64,000 nucleotides of DNA from Prunus persica (GCF_000346465.2 NC_034012.1:10152294-10216293); one strand, 5' to 3'. Counted from the stretch's first letter, positions 1-12,897 are shown. Translations and numbers: made by a program. The notes: a model not told the origin generated them from the sequence alone.

Positions 1-320
1 GCACACAGTAGCAGCAGCAACGCAACCCCAGTTGGTTTGTGCATTTCGTCGAGCAGGTTGTGTGCGTCTCTAGTCTAAATTCCAGCAGCTCTAATGGAGT
101 TTTTCGGCGACTGGAGATGCAGGTGCACCTCCTTGCGCTTGCACAGGTCCACCACTGGCCGCATGTCTACAAACTCGTATCGAGAGCTCTACACAATGGT
201 GCCACTCACCTCTCCAAAATCTTTCCGGATCAAAAAGTGTCAAAATTACCTCTATTCTCAAGAGCAAAATTGGAAATTCAAATTTAATTTAATTAATTTA
301 ATTCACGAAGGATTATATTT
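1..320. other. Unassigned left edge, possible gene debris
   Basis: No gene could be recognised. Short open frames exist on both strands (for example + 39-287), but none has a recognisable motif. The bases from about 70 to 180 are less AT-rich than the surroundings, so they may be decayed coding sequence. This is a guess. Confidence 0.2.
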
Positions 321-492
321 TGGGTCGGGATGTTACAGTGCTAGACATCACATCATGAAGGCATGCCTCAAGGCAAAGACAGTTGGAAGGCTGGTGTTTA
401 CATCCTCAGCAGGAACCGTGAATGTCGAAGAGCACAAGAAGCCAATTGGAGCGATGCTGAATTTTGCCGCTCTGTCAAAATGACTGGTTGGG
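321..492 (+). pseudogene. Dihydroflavonol 4-reductase (DFR) exon 3 remnant
   Basis: Translation contains [19 protein letters not shown] followed by [11 protein letters not shown], a hallmark stretch of plant dihydroflavonol reductases (NADPH-dependent, anthocyanin/tannin pathway). After KKPI the reading frame breaks: a short deletion removes the residues normally before the Trp-Ser-Asp stretch. A second frame then gives [15 protein letters not shown] up to a GTAAGC donor at 493, which matches the usual exon 3/4 boundary of DFR. A small insertion also disturbs the start (about 335-355). No other DFR exons are seen in the window, so this is a single decayed exon. The identity is secure as a family call. 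BAN/ANR-type reductases are less likely given the motif. Confidence 0.75.
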
Positions 493-702
493 TAAGCAAT
501 TAAACACATGAAGGGATTGAAATGGGATTTTAGGTGGAAATCAAAACACCCAAAAACAGACATAGAGAATCATCAATTTAGAGGCATGAAACAATCATCA
601 AGTAACCAAATTTCATTCCAAGAAAGGGTAACAAACCTATTGCTATTGGTTGAGTGCTTGAGTTTGATTTGCAAGAAACAACAGAGAAAATAAACTTTGA
701 GA

Positions 703-705
<3 letters not shown>

Positions 706-750
<45 letters not shown>
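706..750. repeat. (GA)n microsatellite
   Basis: Uninterrupted GA dinucleotide tract of about 45 bp, followed by a short imperfect continuation to about 760. It lies upstream of GLR copy 1 and has no coding role. Confidence 0.95.
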
Positions 751-752
<2 letters not shown>

Positions 753-2049
753 GAGAGAGAAAAGGGATATAGTATTTTCCTCAATTTTCCTTGTTTTTTG
801 TTTGTTAATGGTAGATATATTCATACATGCAATGTATGATTAATTTGAAAGTAGGTACTGGAGTCAAAGTTCAAAGATATACTACTTCTCTCCAAACTTG
901 TGGTGGGTCTTTCACTCCTCTAATTTTATCTAACAAATTATCAGCTTAAATAAGTCAAAATTATTAAAGAAAATAACAAAGAAAAATATAAACGAAGTTT
1001 CTATTCTTTGACAACAAAAATATCTAGAATCAGAGGTCGTGATTCAATTCTAAGATTCTGTAATTGTTGACCTGACTCAGTCCATATGCCGTGATTTTCC
1101 ATATTCTAAGATTCTAAATTATATAATTTCAAAATAGGGTAGAGTACGACGTATGTACATATACACTACGAGACAGGGGTACCAACAATTTGCATAAATT
1201 AATTCAAACTAATGGTTCTGAACAAATAAATAAACATGCATAGAACAAATATGAATTTCAGTAAAAGTAAAAAGTAACAAACTAGATAAATAGATTATTA
1301 GTTGAGGTTTGCAAATCCAAGAGTTAGAATATCTCTATATGGGAGATTCACTATTATACCAAATATAGGAGCCTAAATTATAAATAAAAAAAACTATATA
1401 TGAAATGGACTTTAGAAACACACCCAAAGCTCATTTACAACATAACAAAAAGGCTTTTAACTTCTTTTAAATTACAAAACTGTCATTGATTTCTTAAAAC
1501 AAAACTAACCCCAAAATCTCATAAAAAACACCAAAACACTCAATAGGGCATCAAAGTAATTTAATAATCAAAATTAAATTCAATAGGGCCAGCAGTCATT
1601 TTTTAGGTTGTTTTTGGGTTTGTTTATAGAAATTAAATGGTGTAGGGTTTATCTATATTATTAGTGCTAAGAATAAGTATATGACTAAATATCTCTATAC
1701 TCTATGCTTGAAGGGATCCCAAGTGAACAATTCAAAGTAAGACCTTTTCTAGTCTTTTGGACTGGTATGAAGGGAAACTACTAAGACATAACCATGAAAT
1801 TAAAGGGGTACTGCTCACATTACCAATTCCAATCTTCAGGTGCTGTGCTAGTATAAACAAGTCAACAGAAGTTAAACACTACTCAAATATATATATATAT
1901 ATATATAAATATTGATTATGAAGCAAAAGAGGAGAAAATGATCAAAGTACATTGATTAATTCCTAATGTTGACCTAAGACCAAAGAAGAGGAAGGAAGGA
2001 ATAATATTTTTGTTGACCGAGTAAAAAAATATGACAGAATTCTTGTGCA
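751..2049. other. AT-rich intergenic region upstream of GLR copy 1
   Basis: No coding sequence was recognised. It is AT-rich with a short (AT)n run near 1888-1907. It presumably contains the promoter of GLR copy 1. Confidence 0.6.
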
Positions 2050-2057
2050 TATAAATA
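2050..2057 (+). promoter_or_regulatory. TATA box of GLR copy 1
   Basis: TATAAATA lies 128 bp before the preferred ATG at 2178 and 44 bp before an in-frame ATG at 2094. The other copies have TATAAATA or TATAAACA about 48 bp before their ATG (8297, 13321, 30502), so the spacing supports this as the core promoter. It leaves open which ATG is used in copy 1. Confidence 0.6.
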
Positions 2058-2177
2058 GAAAGAGAGATACTTGCAGACATTCTTAAAAAATATATGAGTT
2101 CGAGTCCTAACATCTGTGTTATGTGTGTAAGTTTAGTATATTATCGCCCCTCTCAATTGGAAAGGTCCTCCAAAAAA

Positions 2178-5100
2178 ATGTCTGGGTTTGCTCCTCTTTT
2201 TTATTTCTTGATCACAGTTTTAATGTTGAGGGAAGGAATGGCATTTGGAAGAGCCAATAAACCAGAGAATGAACCCAGAATGGGCATAATAGGTGCAATT
2301 ATAGATAACAGTTCAAGAATTGGCAAAGAAGAGAGAGTGGCAATTGAAATGGCAGTTGATGATTTTCATGCCACTGGAAATCAGAGATTGGCTCTGCACA
2401 TAAGAAACTCTCAGAGGGAGGACCCCTTGCAGGCAGCACTTGCAGGTAGGCGTTTTCCCTTCCTAATTAATTAAGCTATATGTCTATGGTTTAAGCATAA
2501 GTTTTATATATGTTTATCAGTCTAACTATCTGGTAATTATAAATTCAGTCCATTTTTTTATGTCTGCATTTTATTTTTCCCTCTTATTTGGTCTTTTAAA
2601 TTTTTTGGCTTGAAAAATTCATAATAAGGTAAATAGTCGACTGCTATAGCTTCTGTAAGTGCTTTTCTCCAAGGCAATATTTATAATGAAAAGCATCTTA
2701 CATTTCCAATGCCATTGCACTTATCAAATCTGCAGCTAGAGATCTTATAGATGGGCAGCAAGTGCAAGCCATTCTAGGACCACATACATGGGAAGAGACA
2801 TCATTAGTAGTTAAGGTTGGCAGTGAGACTCATACCCCAATTGTCTCTTTTGCTGAGGCTACTCCAAAGTGGGCGACTGAGCTGTGGCCTTTTCTAGTTC
2901 AAGCTTCTCGTGACCGGTTGAAACAAATGGAAGCAATAGCTGATATAGTTCAGTCTTGGGAATGGCATCGAGTCACTGTAATTTACCAAGACAGAGATTC
3001 TTTGGCCAATGAAGTTTTACCTCATCTCTCTTATGCCTTGAGACAAGTTGGTGCAGAAATTAGCCATCTTGTAGCTCTCCAACCTTTTGCTTCTTCTTCA
3101 TTAATAGAAGAGCTTGAGAAGATTCAAAAAGACCAATGTAGAGTCTTTGTTGTGCATTTGTCTGTGCCATTGGCGGCACAACTTTTTGAAAAGGCAAAAG
3201 AAATGAAGATGATGGAAAAGGATTATGTATGGATCACCACTGATCCTATAACAAGCCTTGTCAACTCCTTTAATGCCTCCAGCATCTCCTCAATGCAAGG
3301 GATCATCGGAGTCAAGAGCTACTTCCCCGAAAGTGGAAACCAATTTCAGGATTTTTATCATACGTTTTGTAGAAGGTTTAGATCAGAACATCCTGAAGAG
3401 GGTAACAATGAGCCTGGCATCTTTGCTGCTCAGGCTTACGATGCTGCAAGGGCAGTGGCTCTAGCTTCGACAGAAGGCAGCAAAGGGAGGAAACTGTTAG
3501 CAAAACTTTTGAGAAGTGATTTTCATGGCTTAAGTGGAAGAATCAAGTTCACTGAACAAAACTTAGCTCCACAACATGTATTTCAAATCATCAATGTGGT
3601 GGGAAGGAGTTACAGAGAACTAGGATACTGGTCAGATGGAACAAGATTCTCGAAGACTATTGGTGAAGTTGCTATTAACTACCCTTCTATGAAAGATTTG
3701 GGGCCAGTGGTTTGGCCAGGAGAGCCTTGGTATACTCCAAAAGGGTGGACTGTACCAATACAAGCAACCACGCTGAGAATTGGCGTGCCAAACGGATCAA
3801 CATTCAAAGAGTATGTAAATGTGGAAAAAGATTCATTTAGGAATAACTTATCTTTCACTGGACTTGCAATAGATCTCTTCAAAGCGACCCTAGAGGAGCT
3901 GCCTTACCATTTGCCGTATGAGTTATGTCCTTTCAATGGCGGATATGATTCTTTAGTGGAGCAAATCCATTTACATGTAAGAGATTTACTTACTTTCTAG
4001 TCTCTTAACTTGATTAATTAGTTCCAAACTGCACATTTATATTTCAAGCACTAAGACTAATCTATGTTGACTTGGAACTGTCCATGCATTGGATCAGAAA
4101 TTTGATGCTGTAGTTGGTGATGTAGCAATCGTGTCCCAGCGGTATGAGCATGCAGAATTCACACACCCCTATACCGAAGCAGGATTGGTAATGATAGTTC
4201 CAGTCATGTCCAAAACATGCAATAAAGCATGGTTATTCATGAGGCCTTTCACAAAACCCATGTGGGTACTCATAGGAGCCATCAATGTCTACAATGGCTT
4301 TGTTGTATGGTTGATAGAACGAAACCACTGCTCCGAACTCAAAGGTTCTGTGCTAAATCAAATAGGAAGCTTGATTTGGCTATCCTTCACCACTCTCTTC
4401 TCTTTACATGGTAATCAATATAAAAGTTCAATTTCAAATTTTTTCCTTTGAAAATTGGATTAGATTATATATGTACCTAATATCATTTACTCCATTTGAC
4501 TGAGCAAAGGAGGTAAGCTGCATAGCAATTTGTCACGGATGACAATGGTTGTCTGGCTATTTATGGCACTAATCATCACACAGACATATACGGCTAACCT
4601 TGCGAGCATGCTCACTGTCCAGCAGCTTGAACCCACCATAACAGATGTTGACGCTTTGCGGCAAAGCAATGCCATGGTTGGTTATTGTAAGGGTTCCTTT
4701 GTTTCAGCCTATCTAAGGGAAGTCTTGGGCATCCACAACATTAAGCAGTTTGACTCCGTAGAAGAATATGCTGAAGCCCTCAAAAGCGAAGTAATTGCTG
4801 CTGCTTTTATTGAAGCCCCTCTGGCCAAAATTTTCCTTCGAAAGTACTGCAAAGTCTTCATGGAAGCTGGACCAACATTCAAAGTTGGAGGATTTGGATT
4901 TGTAATGCTCTAGCCTCTCGCGAAGTTAATCTCCTTACTCTTCAATTAAACTATTATTTAAGTAAGAGATTGTGATAAACTTTTATGTCACAGGTATTTC
5001 CAAGAGGCTCTCCATTGGTTCCTGAGGTAACTGAAGCAATGCTAAAGGTAACCGAAAGTGGTAAGCTTCGAGATTTAGAGAACAGCATGCTGGCCTCTCT

Positions 5101-5392
5101 GAAGTGCTTGGACTTGGATGCACAAAAAGACAATGGTGATCAGAGTCTAAGCCCCAACAGCTTTTGGGTACTATTCGTATTCACGGGAGGGACATCAACA
5201 ACTGCTCTTGTGGTTTACACTTTTTTCATTCATAAATCAGTGGCTGAATGCAAAACCAACTGGACGATCATGTTAGCCGCAATGAAAAAATGGGGCAATC
5301 CAAACAGGAGGTTCTCCAGAAGAGACAGTGATACCAATGCAGAAAGTCCTGCAATTGCTCCGAATGCCAGTGCCTTGCAGGCTCAAGTCTAA
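2178..5392 (+). CDS. GLR: Glutamate receptor-like channel, copy 1 (intact)
   Basis: Five exons join in frame: 2178-2445, 2736-3976, 4098-4410, 4510-4901, 4994-5392, giving 870 residues. The product is a plasma-membrane or endomembrane ligand-gated cation channel of the plant GLR family, probably clade II (known members conduct Ca2+ in signalling). Order: signal peptide (about 1-24), LIVBP-like amino-terminal domain starting MGIIGAIIDNSSRIGKEE, ligand-binding S1 from LRIGVPNGSTFKEY, M1 about 558-576, pore loop IGSLIWLSFTTLFSLHGGK, M3 with ITQTYTANLASMLTVQQLEP, S2 through GGFGFVFPRGSP, M4 about 797-818, then a basic cytoplasmic tail. The in-frame ATG at 2094 would add 28 residues before the signal peptide. 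I prefer 2178 because it aligns with the start of the paralogues. It is the most divergent of the four copies and the left-most of the array. Clade assignment is inferred. Confidence 0.9.
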
Positions 5393-5879
5393 ACATTAAA
5401 GAACATTGGACACAAAAGCAGCTAACCAAAAAGATTTTTTCCACTTACATTACGATAGATGACATAGAGTATAAGTCTTACCATATTGTACAAAGGGAAG
5501 CACAGTAAAGAGGGCAATAAACCACGGTATCAAATACATAGAATTGGCCAACTGTTCGATCGGTTAGGACCATTACCTGCCAGTGAGGGTTATTTGGAAC
5601 CGCTGGCTCATCATTCAATACCATAACTTTAAACACTGTAACATAGTTCCGCCAAAAGAAAGAATCTTCAGTTAAGACTATAATTTGTGTATCTTCTATT
5701 GTTTTACAATTCCGGTCAGTTGTGTTATGCTTCAAACTGGTTGCAGAATTGTTACTTTAGAGGTCTGATTCTGAAACATTGTACAGACTGTTAAAAGTTA
5801 CGCTCGCATCCAAATCTCAAGCACCAGGAGAGGACTCTCATCATTTTCTTCACCATGGCCTCATCATCATTTGAATTTA
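5393..5879. other. 3' flank of GLR copy 1, possible extra kinase debris
   Basis: No complete gene. The minus strand at about 5800-5880 reads EAMVKKMMRVLSWCLR, which resembles the C-lobe of plant receptor kinases and may extend the adjacent kinase pseudogene. The rest holds only short unmatched frames. Confidence 0.25.
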
Positions 5880-6345
5880 CTTCATCATAGTAAATTCTAC
5901 TAGGATGAAGTAAAAAAAAATTGGTGCCAACACTTACATTTGCAAGAATGTTAAGCTTGTGCCACTGCCTCAAGTACTAGAACACCAAAGCTAAAAGCAT
6001 TAGATTTCAATGAGAAGATCCCATCAATTTCATATTACGGAGACATGTAACCGCTGCAAAAGCGCTTCATGAATTGAGGAAATTGTTGTCAATTGAAGTG
6101 GTGTAGTAATCTATAAGCTGTATATTTTATATATATGGCCCTTACAATATCCCAATCACTCTATTTGCATTTGCTTCAGTTTCATCTCCTCCGAAATTCA
6201 AAACTTTGAATTCATTGTGTAATATCTAGCAATACATATCTACCGTTTAGATCATCACAGTGAATAATCCTCAGCCCAGACATATTTTTATGAAGATAAA
6301 GTAACCTTCTAGCAATCCCATCGTTAACGTGAAAGCACTTAGGCC
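5880..6345 (-). pseudogene. S-domain (G-lectin) receptor-like kinase fragment
   Basis: Reading the minus strand gives decayed kinase subdomains in the right order. The first is [25 protein letters not shown] (about 6340-6255; His-Arg-Asp core changed to His-Cys-Asp). Next is KVLNFGGDETEANANRVIG (about 6215-6160), where the DFG region is damaged. After an apparent intron comes GYMSP-stop-YEIDGIFS and NAFSFGVLVLEAV (about 6053-5960). The GNETEAN-like and GYMSPEY motifs are typical of SRK-type receptor kinases. An in-frame stop replaces the Glu of the APE-like motif, and others follow. It is antisense to the GLR genes and sits between copies 1 and 2. No extracellular domain was found. Confidence 0.7.
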
Positions 6346-8296
6346 AATCAAGAATTATTTATGCCGTTGCTAAATTTCTAATGACATGCACGTACAAATT
6401 CATTATTTGCTAAGGACTTTCTTGTGCAAAATTGAGTTCATTTGGTGGATTTTGGAACACTCATCTAGAAAATCTGGATATGGTGGCTTGACTATTCAAC
6501 TTGAACTTAAATGGACACAAGGTATGAGACCAGTTCTGATTGAGACCAAATGAACCAATATTCAAACCCTGCACCAATATGGTCCCCACCTAGGAGAGAA
6601 AAAACCCAATGGACCTCTAGGTGTGGGGTTCTATCACAAAAGGCCTTAAGGCAATTAGAAGTGGACCGCCTGTATTTAAACGGTAGATTATTATTGTATT
6701 ATCCGATGTGGGATTTACACATCATGACTTGTATGAGCCACATACACCAACAGACCATCCCCTAAAAATCCAAAAAGAACTCAAAACTGTTAGGAAAAAA
6801 CAATAAATATCTTATATTATAGGATCACTATATTAATGCGCGATTATGAAATGTAGAAACAGTAGCAAAATACGAAAATTGTATAAATTAAATACAGAAT
6901 ACTGACTTTTATTGAAGATAGAGGCTTGAAGATTCGCAATGTCCTAAAGATAGAATTTCGCCTCTCTTCAGTGCTTGAAGTTCAACAGACGTCTATCTCA
7001 CAGGACTTGTGGTTTTATAACACAATTGCACCCCTTCAAAATAGCAGTTAGTATCAGTTATACCTGTTCAAATTCAAACGAAAAGATAAGACTTTTGGTT
7101 TGAATTTAACTTCTGCTAAAAGAAATTCAAAAAATAAAATATTTTATTTTATTTTCGAGCTGGGTGTATTTCTTTTATTTTTCAGAGACCCCAAGGCCCA
7201 AGTCTTGATTATTTAAATATTATTATTAATCAAGCAAGCCAACCATGTATAACCTTCACTACCAAACCCATTAGCCCACCAACCTTTTGTTTCCTCCAAT
7301 GTGAGACATTTGCTTTCAAACTTCCAACAAAAACAACTCTTAATTTAATTATTCTCAAATTTGACCGAAAAAGTTAATCACTTCCTTAGTCAAATTTGAG
7401 GAAAGTAATTAGGATAATCAAACATTCTTCAACGCATTCCATCATTCAAGACTCTGCAGAATGAGGAATTAATCTAATGTTTTCTCTAATTGCTAGAACT
7501 GATGACTCAGAATAATTCAAAGACCATTGTTTTCAAAACTTTAGATCAATCAACACGTATAGACCATAGACTGCAATGTGCAGAGTCTGCAGACCAACAT
7601 TAATTCCCATATAATTAAACATGGTCTTGATATGTAACGTAAGCTTTCACCTTGTCTTCATAAAACAGTCCAAATAACATGAAGTTAAATGGCAAAGGCA
7701 ACGCTCCTTGTTTAAACATAAAAAAGAATATGAACATGTCAAAGTAGCATTTAATTAATTTTCATGTACTTAAGTGGATGGTGAACGAGAGATATATTAA
7801 TATGTATATATGAATCTTACTAGGAAATTGATCAAGTGGATCGTTACACGTTTCGCCCTACTATGGATGATCGGTGTTGACTTGCTTGGAATCTAAGTAA
7901 TGAAGACAATGTCAACATGAATGCAGTTAACAATTACTGAAAGATGTCTTGAAAGATGTCTCAAGTACGAATCCTCATCCCCAATTGATTTATAAAAAAT
8001 AAAAATAAAAAAACATTTACCGATAATCCCCGTCATGATATGCATTGGATGCTATACATTTTTCTGTCTCATTTCCTCTTCTTTTACCATCACATTTTTG
8101 TTTTTATCTTGTTCATGCCAATGCCATGACCAGATCGTAAACAATAACCTGAACACCATACATTCTGCAGATAGATTGGTCCTTACTGATCAAAAGCAAA
8201 AGACACAAAAACCAATTCTTTGCATTGACTAGGACCCAAGTAAAGAAGGGAAACATTTTAATACTGAGTAAAAAATATCAGACCAACTTCATTTCT
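6346..8296. other. Intergenic region between kinase remnant and GLR copy 2
   Basis: No coding sequence was recognised. From about 7490 the sequence resembles the 5' flanks of copies 3 and 4 (shared motif GAACTGATGACT followed by ATTCAAAGAC, also near 12400 and 29025). The duplicated GLR unit therefore includes upstream DNA. A TATAAATA box lies at 8297-8304. Confidence 0.55.
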
Positions 8297-8344
8297 TATA
8301 AATAGGAAAAGAATCAAAGCCATTGTTTGCCATATTTGCACAAA

Positions 8345-11300
8345 ATGGACAAGTTTACTGCTTTGCTGTCCCTCATTGCCTTTGTTTTACTATTTAAACA
8401 AAGGCTGAGAGTTAATGGAATTACTGATACAACAAAGGATGACCACTTCATGGGCATACTGGGTGCCATTGTAGATACCAGTTCTCGAATTGGGAAAGAA
8501 GAGAGCGTAGCGATGCAGATAGCAGTGGAGGATTTCTTCAAAAAAAGCAATCACGGTTTGGTTTTGAACATCAGAAACTCTAAAGGGGAGCCTTGGCAGG
8601 CAGCTCTTGCAGGTACCTTTTTTTTTTTTTCTCCACCTCTAATTCAACTGTGTTCTTAGCAGAAGTTTGTTATATTTTATCTAAGAAGCGCATAGAGTAA
8701 TCAATCAAAGATAGCTTACTATATCAGGTTCTTTCAAACTCCCTACCACTGTCTGGTTGTCTTCCTCTTTTAGCCAACAAGGATATCTCATAGGATGCAT
8801 GATGTAGCACTATTTCTACAACTAGTTCTTTGAATTTTTGTTTGCAAAAGCAAGAACTACATATATGCAATTCCAATGTCCCTTACATTGATTAAATTAA
8901 AATGCAGCAAGAGATCTTATTGATACACATCAAGTGCAAGCAATTCTTGGTCCACAAACATGGGAAGAGGTATCGTTAGTCGCTGAGATTGGAACTCAGA
9001 GTCATATTCCGATTGTTTCTTTAGCTGATGCAACTCCAAAGTGGGAAACCGAGCTGTGGACCTTTCTAGTTCAAGCTTCACCAAACCAATTAAAGCAAAT
9101 GGAAGCCATAGCAGCAATGATTCAATCTTGGGAGTGGCATCAAGTCTATATACGAAGAAAAAGACTTTGCAGCTACAGCAGTTTTAAGCCATCTCTCTAA
9201 TGCTCTTAAAGAAGTAGGCGCAGAAATTAGCCATTATGTAGCTCTCCCATCTTTAGCTTCATCATGGTCAGAGCATCTTGAGAGACTTAAGATCAGCCAA
9301 AATAGAGTGTTTGTGGTCCACTTGTCCTTGCCATTGGCAATTGAGCTATTTGAGAAGGCAAAAAGAATGAAAATGGTGGAAAAGGATTGTGTATGGATCA
9401 TTACTGATCCCTTTGCAAGCCTTGTCCTTTCCTTGAATGCCTCCACCATCTCCTCAATGCAAGGAATTGTTGGAGTAAAGAGCTACATCCCCAAAAATGA
9501 ACCCCATTTTCGGGATTTTCACAATAAATTTTGTCAGCGGTTTAGTTTAGGGTATCCTGAAGAGGACAACCATGAACCAAGCATTTTTGCAGCGCAGGCT
9601 TATGATGCAGCATGGACTGTGGCTCTTGCAATGAGGGAGAAGAAGCAGGGAAGGCAGCAAATTTTATCAAACATTTTGCAAAGTGATTGTCATGGCTTAA
9701 GCGGGAAGATTCAGTTTACCGACCAAACGATATCTCCAGCACATACATTTCAGATCATCAATGTGATGGGAGAGAGCTACATAGAACTTGGTTTCTGGTC
9801 AGATGGACTAGGTTTCTCGCAGACTATTGGTGAAAGTGCTACCTTTAGCTCTTCCATGAATGGCTTGGGGCAAGTATTTTGGCCAGGGAGGGCTCGGGAT
9901 ACGCCAAAAGGATGGAGTCCACCAACAAGTGCCAATCCACTTAAAATTGGAGTGCCAACCAGAGCAACATTCAAACAATATTTGAAGGTGGAAGTGCAAC
10001 AAGATTACTCGGGAAATAACATCTCTTTCTCTTATAAAGGACTTGCCATTGATCTCTTTACAGCCTCTTTACAAGAATTGCCATTTGATTTGCCGTACAA
10101 ATTTGTTCCCTTCAATGGAACATTTGATGCTTTAATTAGTAGAGCAAATTCATTTAAAGGTAAGAGGTTGATTGCAGGATTATATACATTGTCAAACAAA
10201 TGATACTAATCACAATTGCTTTTTTCAATTTTGAATGGATTGAAGCAGAAGTTTGATGCAGCAGTTGGTAGTATAGCTATAGTAGCCAAGAGATATCAGC
10301 ATGCAGAATTTACAGTTCCCTACACTGAACCCGGAATGGTAATGATAGTACCCGTTCGGACACGAAAGAAAGCATGGTTATTCATAAAGCCATTCACAAA
10401 CGCAATGTGGGTTATAATAGGAGTCACAAGTATCTACAATGGCTTTGTCATATGGTTGATAGAGCGAAACAACTGCCCTGAACTCAAAGGCTCCATCTCA
10501 AAACAAATAGGGACCATGATTTGGTTAGCCTTTAGCACTCTCTTCTCCTTAAATGGTAAGAACAAAACTTATTTATCTTCATTCGAGAATCTCTTCACAA
10601 GCTTTAACTTTGAAGCTTATCTCAAAGCATCGATTAGTTGTCTCTTTTGATTAACTTTTGTTGATTGATTGAACTAAGGGAACAAGTTTAGTAGCAATTT
10701 GTCGCGGATTACAATGGTTGTGTGGCTGTTCATGGCGCTAGTTATCACGCAGACTTACACAGCTAACCTTGCGAGTTTGCTGACAGTATCAAAGCTTGAA
10801 CCGACTGTAGTTGATGTAGCGTCACTGTAAAATAGCAATGCCATGGTTGGTTGTTCTGGAGTATCCTATATTTGGAAATATCTGCAGGAAGTGTTGCTCT
10901 TCCATCCCAACAACATCAAGAATTTCTCCTCCGGTGATCAGTATGCTCCAGCCTTTAGAAGCAAAGAAATTTCAGCCATTTTTCTTGATCGTGCTTTGGC
11001 CAAAGTCTTCCTTGCAGAAAACTGCAAAAGCTTTACCATGACTGGGCCTACATACAAAAATGGAGGATTTGGATTTGTAACTTTCTATCTTAGAAGTTTT
11101 TTCATTTGCACTATTTAGTACACATTTCTACAACAAAATGCATGATGTGATTTAATGAACTTCTTGCTTGTGCTGCAGGCTTTTCCAAGGGGATCTCAAT
11201 TGCTTCCTAGTGTAAGTCAAGCAATGCTCAAGGTATCCGAAAGTGGTAAGCTTCAAGATTTAGAGAATGCCATGCTTGCATCTGAGAAGTGCACAGACAT

Positions 11301-11580
11301 AGAACCAGATGATGAACCTCTTAGTCTTAGTCTTAGCCCCAGTTACTTTTGGGTGTTATTCGTTTTCACGGGAGGCACATCTTCGATGGCTCTTGCGATC
11401 TACATCTTTCGTGCATGCATTTCTGTGTCTGAACATAAAGCTATCTGGAAGTTAATGATGGCTGTAATGAAACAGTGGTGGAATAAAAAGAGACGGTTCT
11501 CAAGAAGAGTAAGTGAAATTGCAGAAAGTACTCCTGGAAATCCTCCAAATGCATCTAACTCGCAATCTGGTGAAGTCTAG
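8345..11580 (+). pseudogene. GLR: Glutamate receptor-like channel, copy 2 (broken)
   Basis: The five-exon layout and splice sites are preserved: 8345-8612, 8908 to about 10160, 10249-10555, 10679-11076, 11179-11580. The frame is broken three times. Compared with copies 3 and 4, exon 2 has lost 5 bp after WEWHQV (about 9146-9160), so the frame runs into a stop at 9198. It also gains 4 bp near 10133, just before the exon 2 donor. In exon 4 a CAA codon has become TAA at 10828-10830, after LEPTVVDV. Everything else still reads as GLR: signal peptide MDKFTALLSLIAFVLLF, N-terminal domain, M1, pore, TQTYTANLASLLT, M4 and a full tail. The decay is therefore recent. No full-length channel can be made without correction of all three changes. 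Confidence 0.93.
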
Positions 11581-12897
11581 CCATTGTAAGGCCATTGCCA
11601 AGAAATTATGAACATATTCTCAAATATTTCACTGACATCAGAACAAGTACACAATGTTGCATAGAAATTGATGTTCCGCTTACATTCAAATTAAGAGTAG
11701 TGATGTGCCTTGATAAACACAACATTTTTGGTTGAAAAAGTTGATTTGGGGTGTAACCTTATACAGTTGTATTTAAAGCATATATGCAGTTGCCTAACCT
11801 TAAATTTCGAGGTTGATGAATCAAATTGAACACGAAATAATTCGGGTTAGTGTGAATTTATTTGTTATGATTCAACAGGTGGGATTAAAATCTAATCTTA
11901 AAAGCACATCAAATTATTAGACCCAAGGGAAAAGAAAATCACACAAAAGGATACAACAATCAGATATAGTGGACAATTCTTCTTCAATGACTCTTGTGCA
12001 AGTGATGGTGGCTTCACAAGTCAAGTTTGGACTTAAATCATAACTGTCAAAGGCATGAGGTCAGTCCTAATATAAAATACAAGAAGGGCCAAATCCCTTA
12101 AAACCCTAAAATAACTCATGTTTATTCATATTTAAGGTTTTAGTCATATTTGAGGAAATACATTAAAAGTAAAGTAAATTTAGGTTTTAACCACAAAAAA
12201 ACTTTCACTTTTGGAAAAAGCCAAAGTTTTTTCAAAAAAGACAAAAAAACTTCTTAACTTTTAAATCAAAAACATGCAAATAGGATTCCTTAGGAAATCC
12301 AAAAATAAATAAGGGCAATTTTGTCCATTTTGGCTTCTTTTAAAAAATTTCTCTCTCCTTTGGGCTTTTCCAAAGTATGGCAAAACATTTCTATTTGCAA
12401 GAACTGATGACTTGGAACAATTCAAAGACCCATGATTTTCTAAACTTTCAACAGTTTAGACCAACAGGTACTTAGAACCCTATTTTCAAAACTTGCAATA
12501 GTTTAGACCATTATTTTGTTATTTTTGTATGTATCTTGTCTTCTTCATAAACGTTACAATCCAAAGAACATGAACTTGAATGCCAAGGCAACGGTGCTTG
12601 TTCAAACATGAAAAAGAATAGCTTTCAAAATGAACATGTCTAAGTAGGACTTATTTTTTATCTACTTAACTGCATATATATGTATATATATATAGATCTT
12701 ACTAGAAACTGATCAAGTAGTCATTCTACGTTCAACCGTACTATGTATAATTGATGTTGACCTGCTTGGAAATTTAAGTAAACGATTTAATTGCTGTTAA
12801 TTTACAGCGACTATGACTTGAAAGTGGACCCAAGTTCAAATCCCCCTCCCTATTGATCACGAAAAGAAATTGCTAATTCACGGCATTATTACTATCT
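11581..12897. other. Intergenic region between GLR copies 2 and 3
   Basis: No gene was seen. About 11905-11970 (TTATTAGACCCAAGG, ACAACAATCAGA) recurs near 28776 and in weaker form near 34804. About 12395-12700 recurs near 29015-29300. These are flanks carried along with the tandem GLR duplications. Confidence 0.6.

Noticed and set aside
573..824. Ser/Leu-repeat frames over GA microsatellites (also at 37207, 60228, 61820)
   Set aside because: Products of dinucleotide repeats, not proteins.
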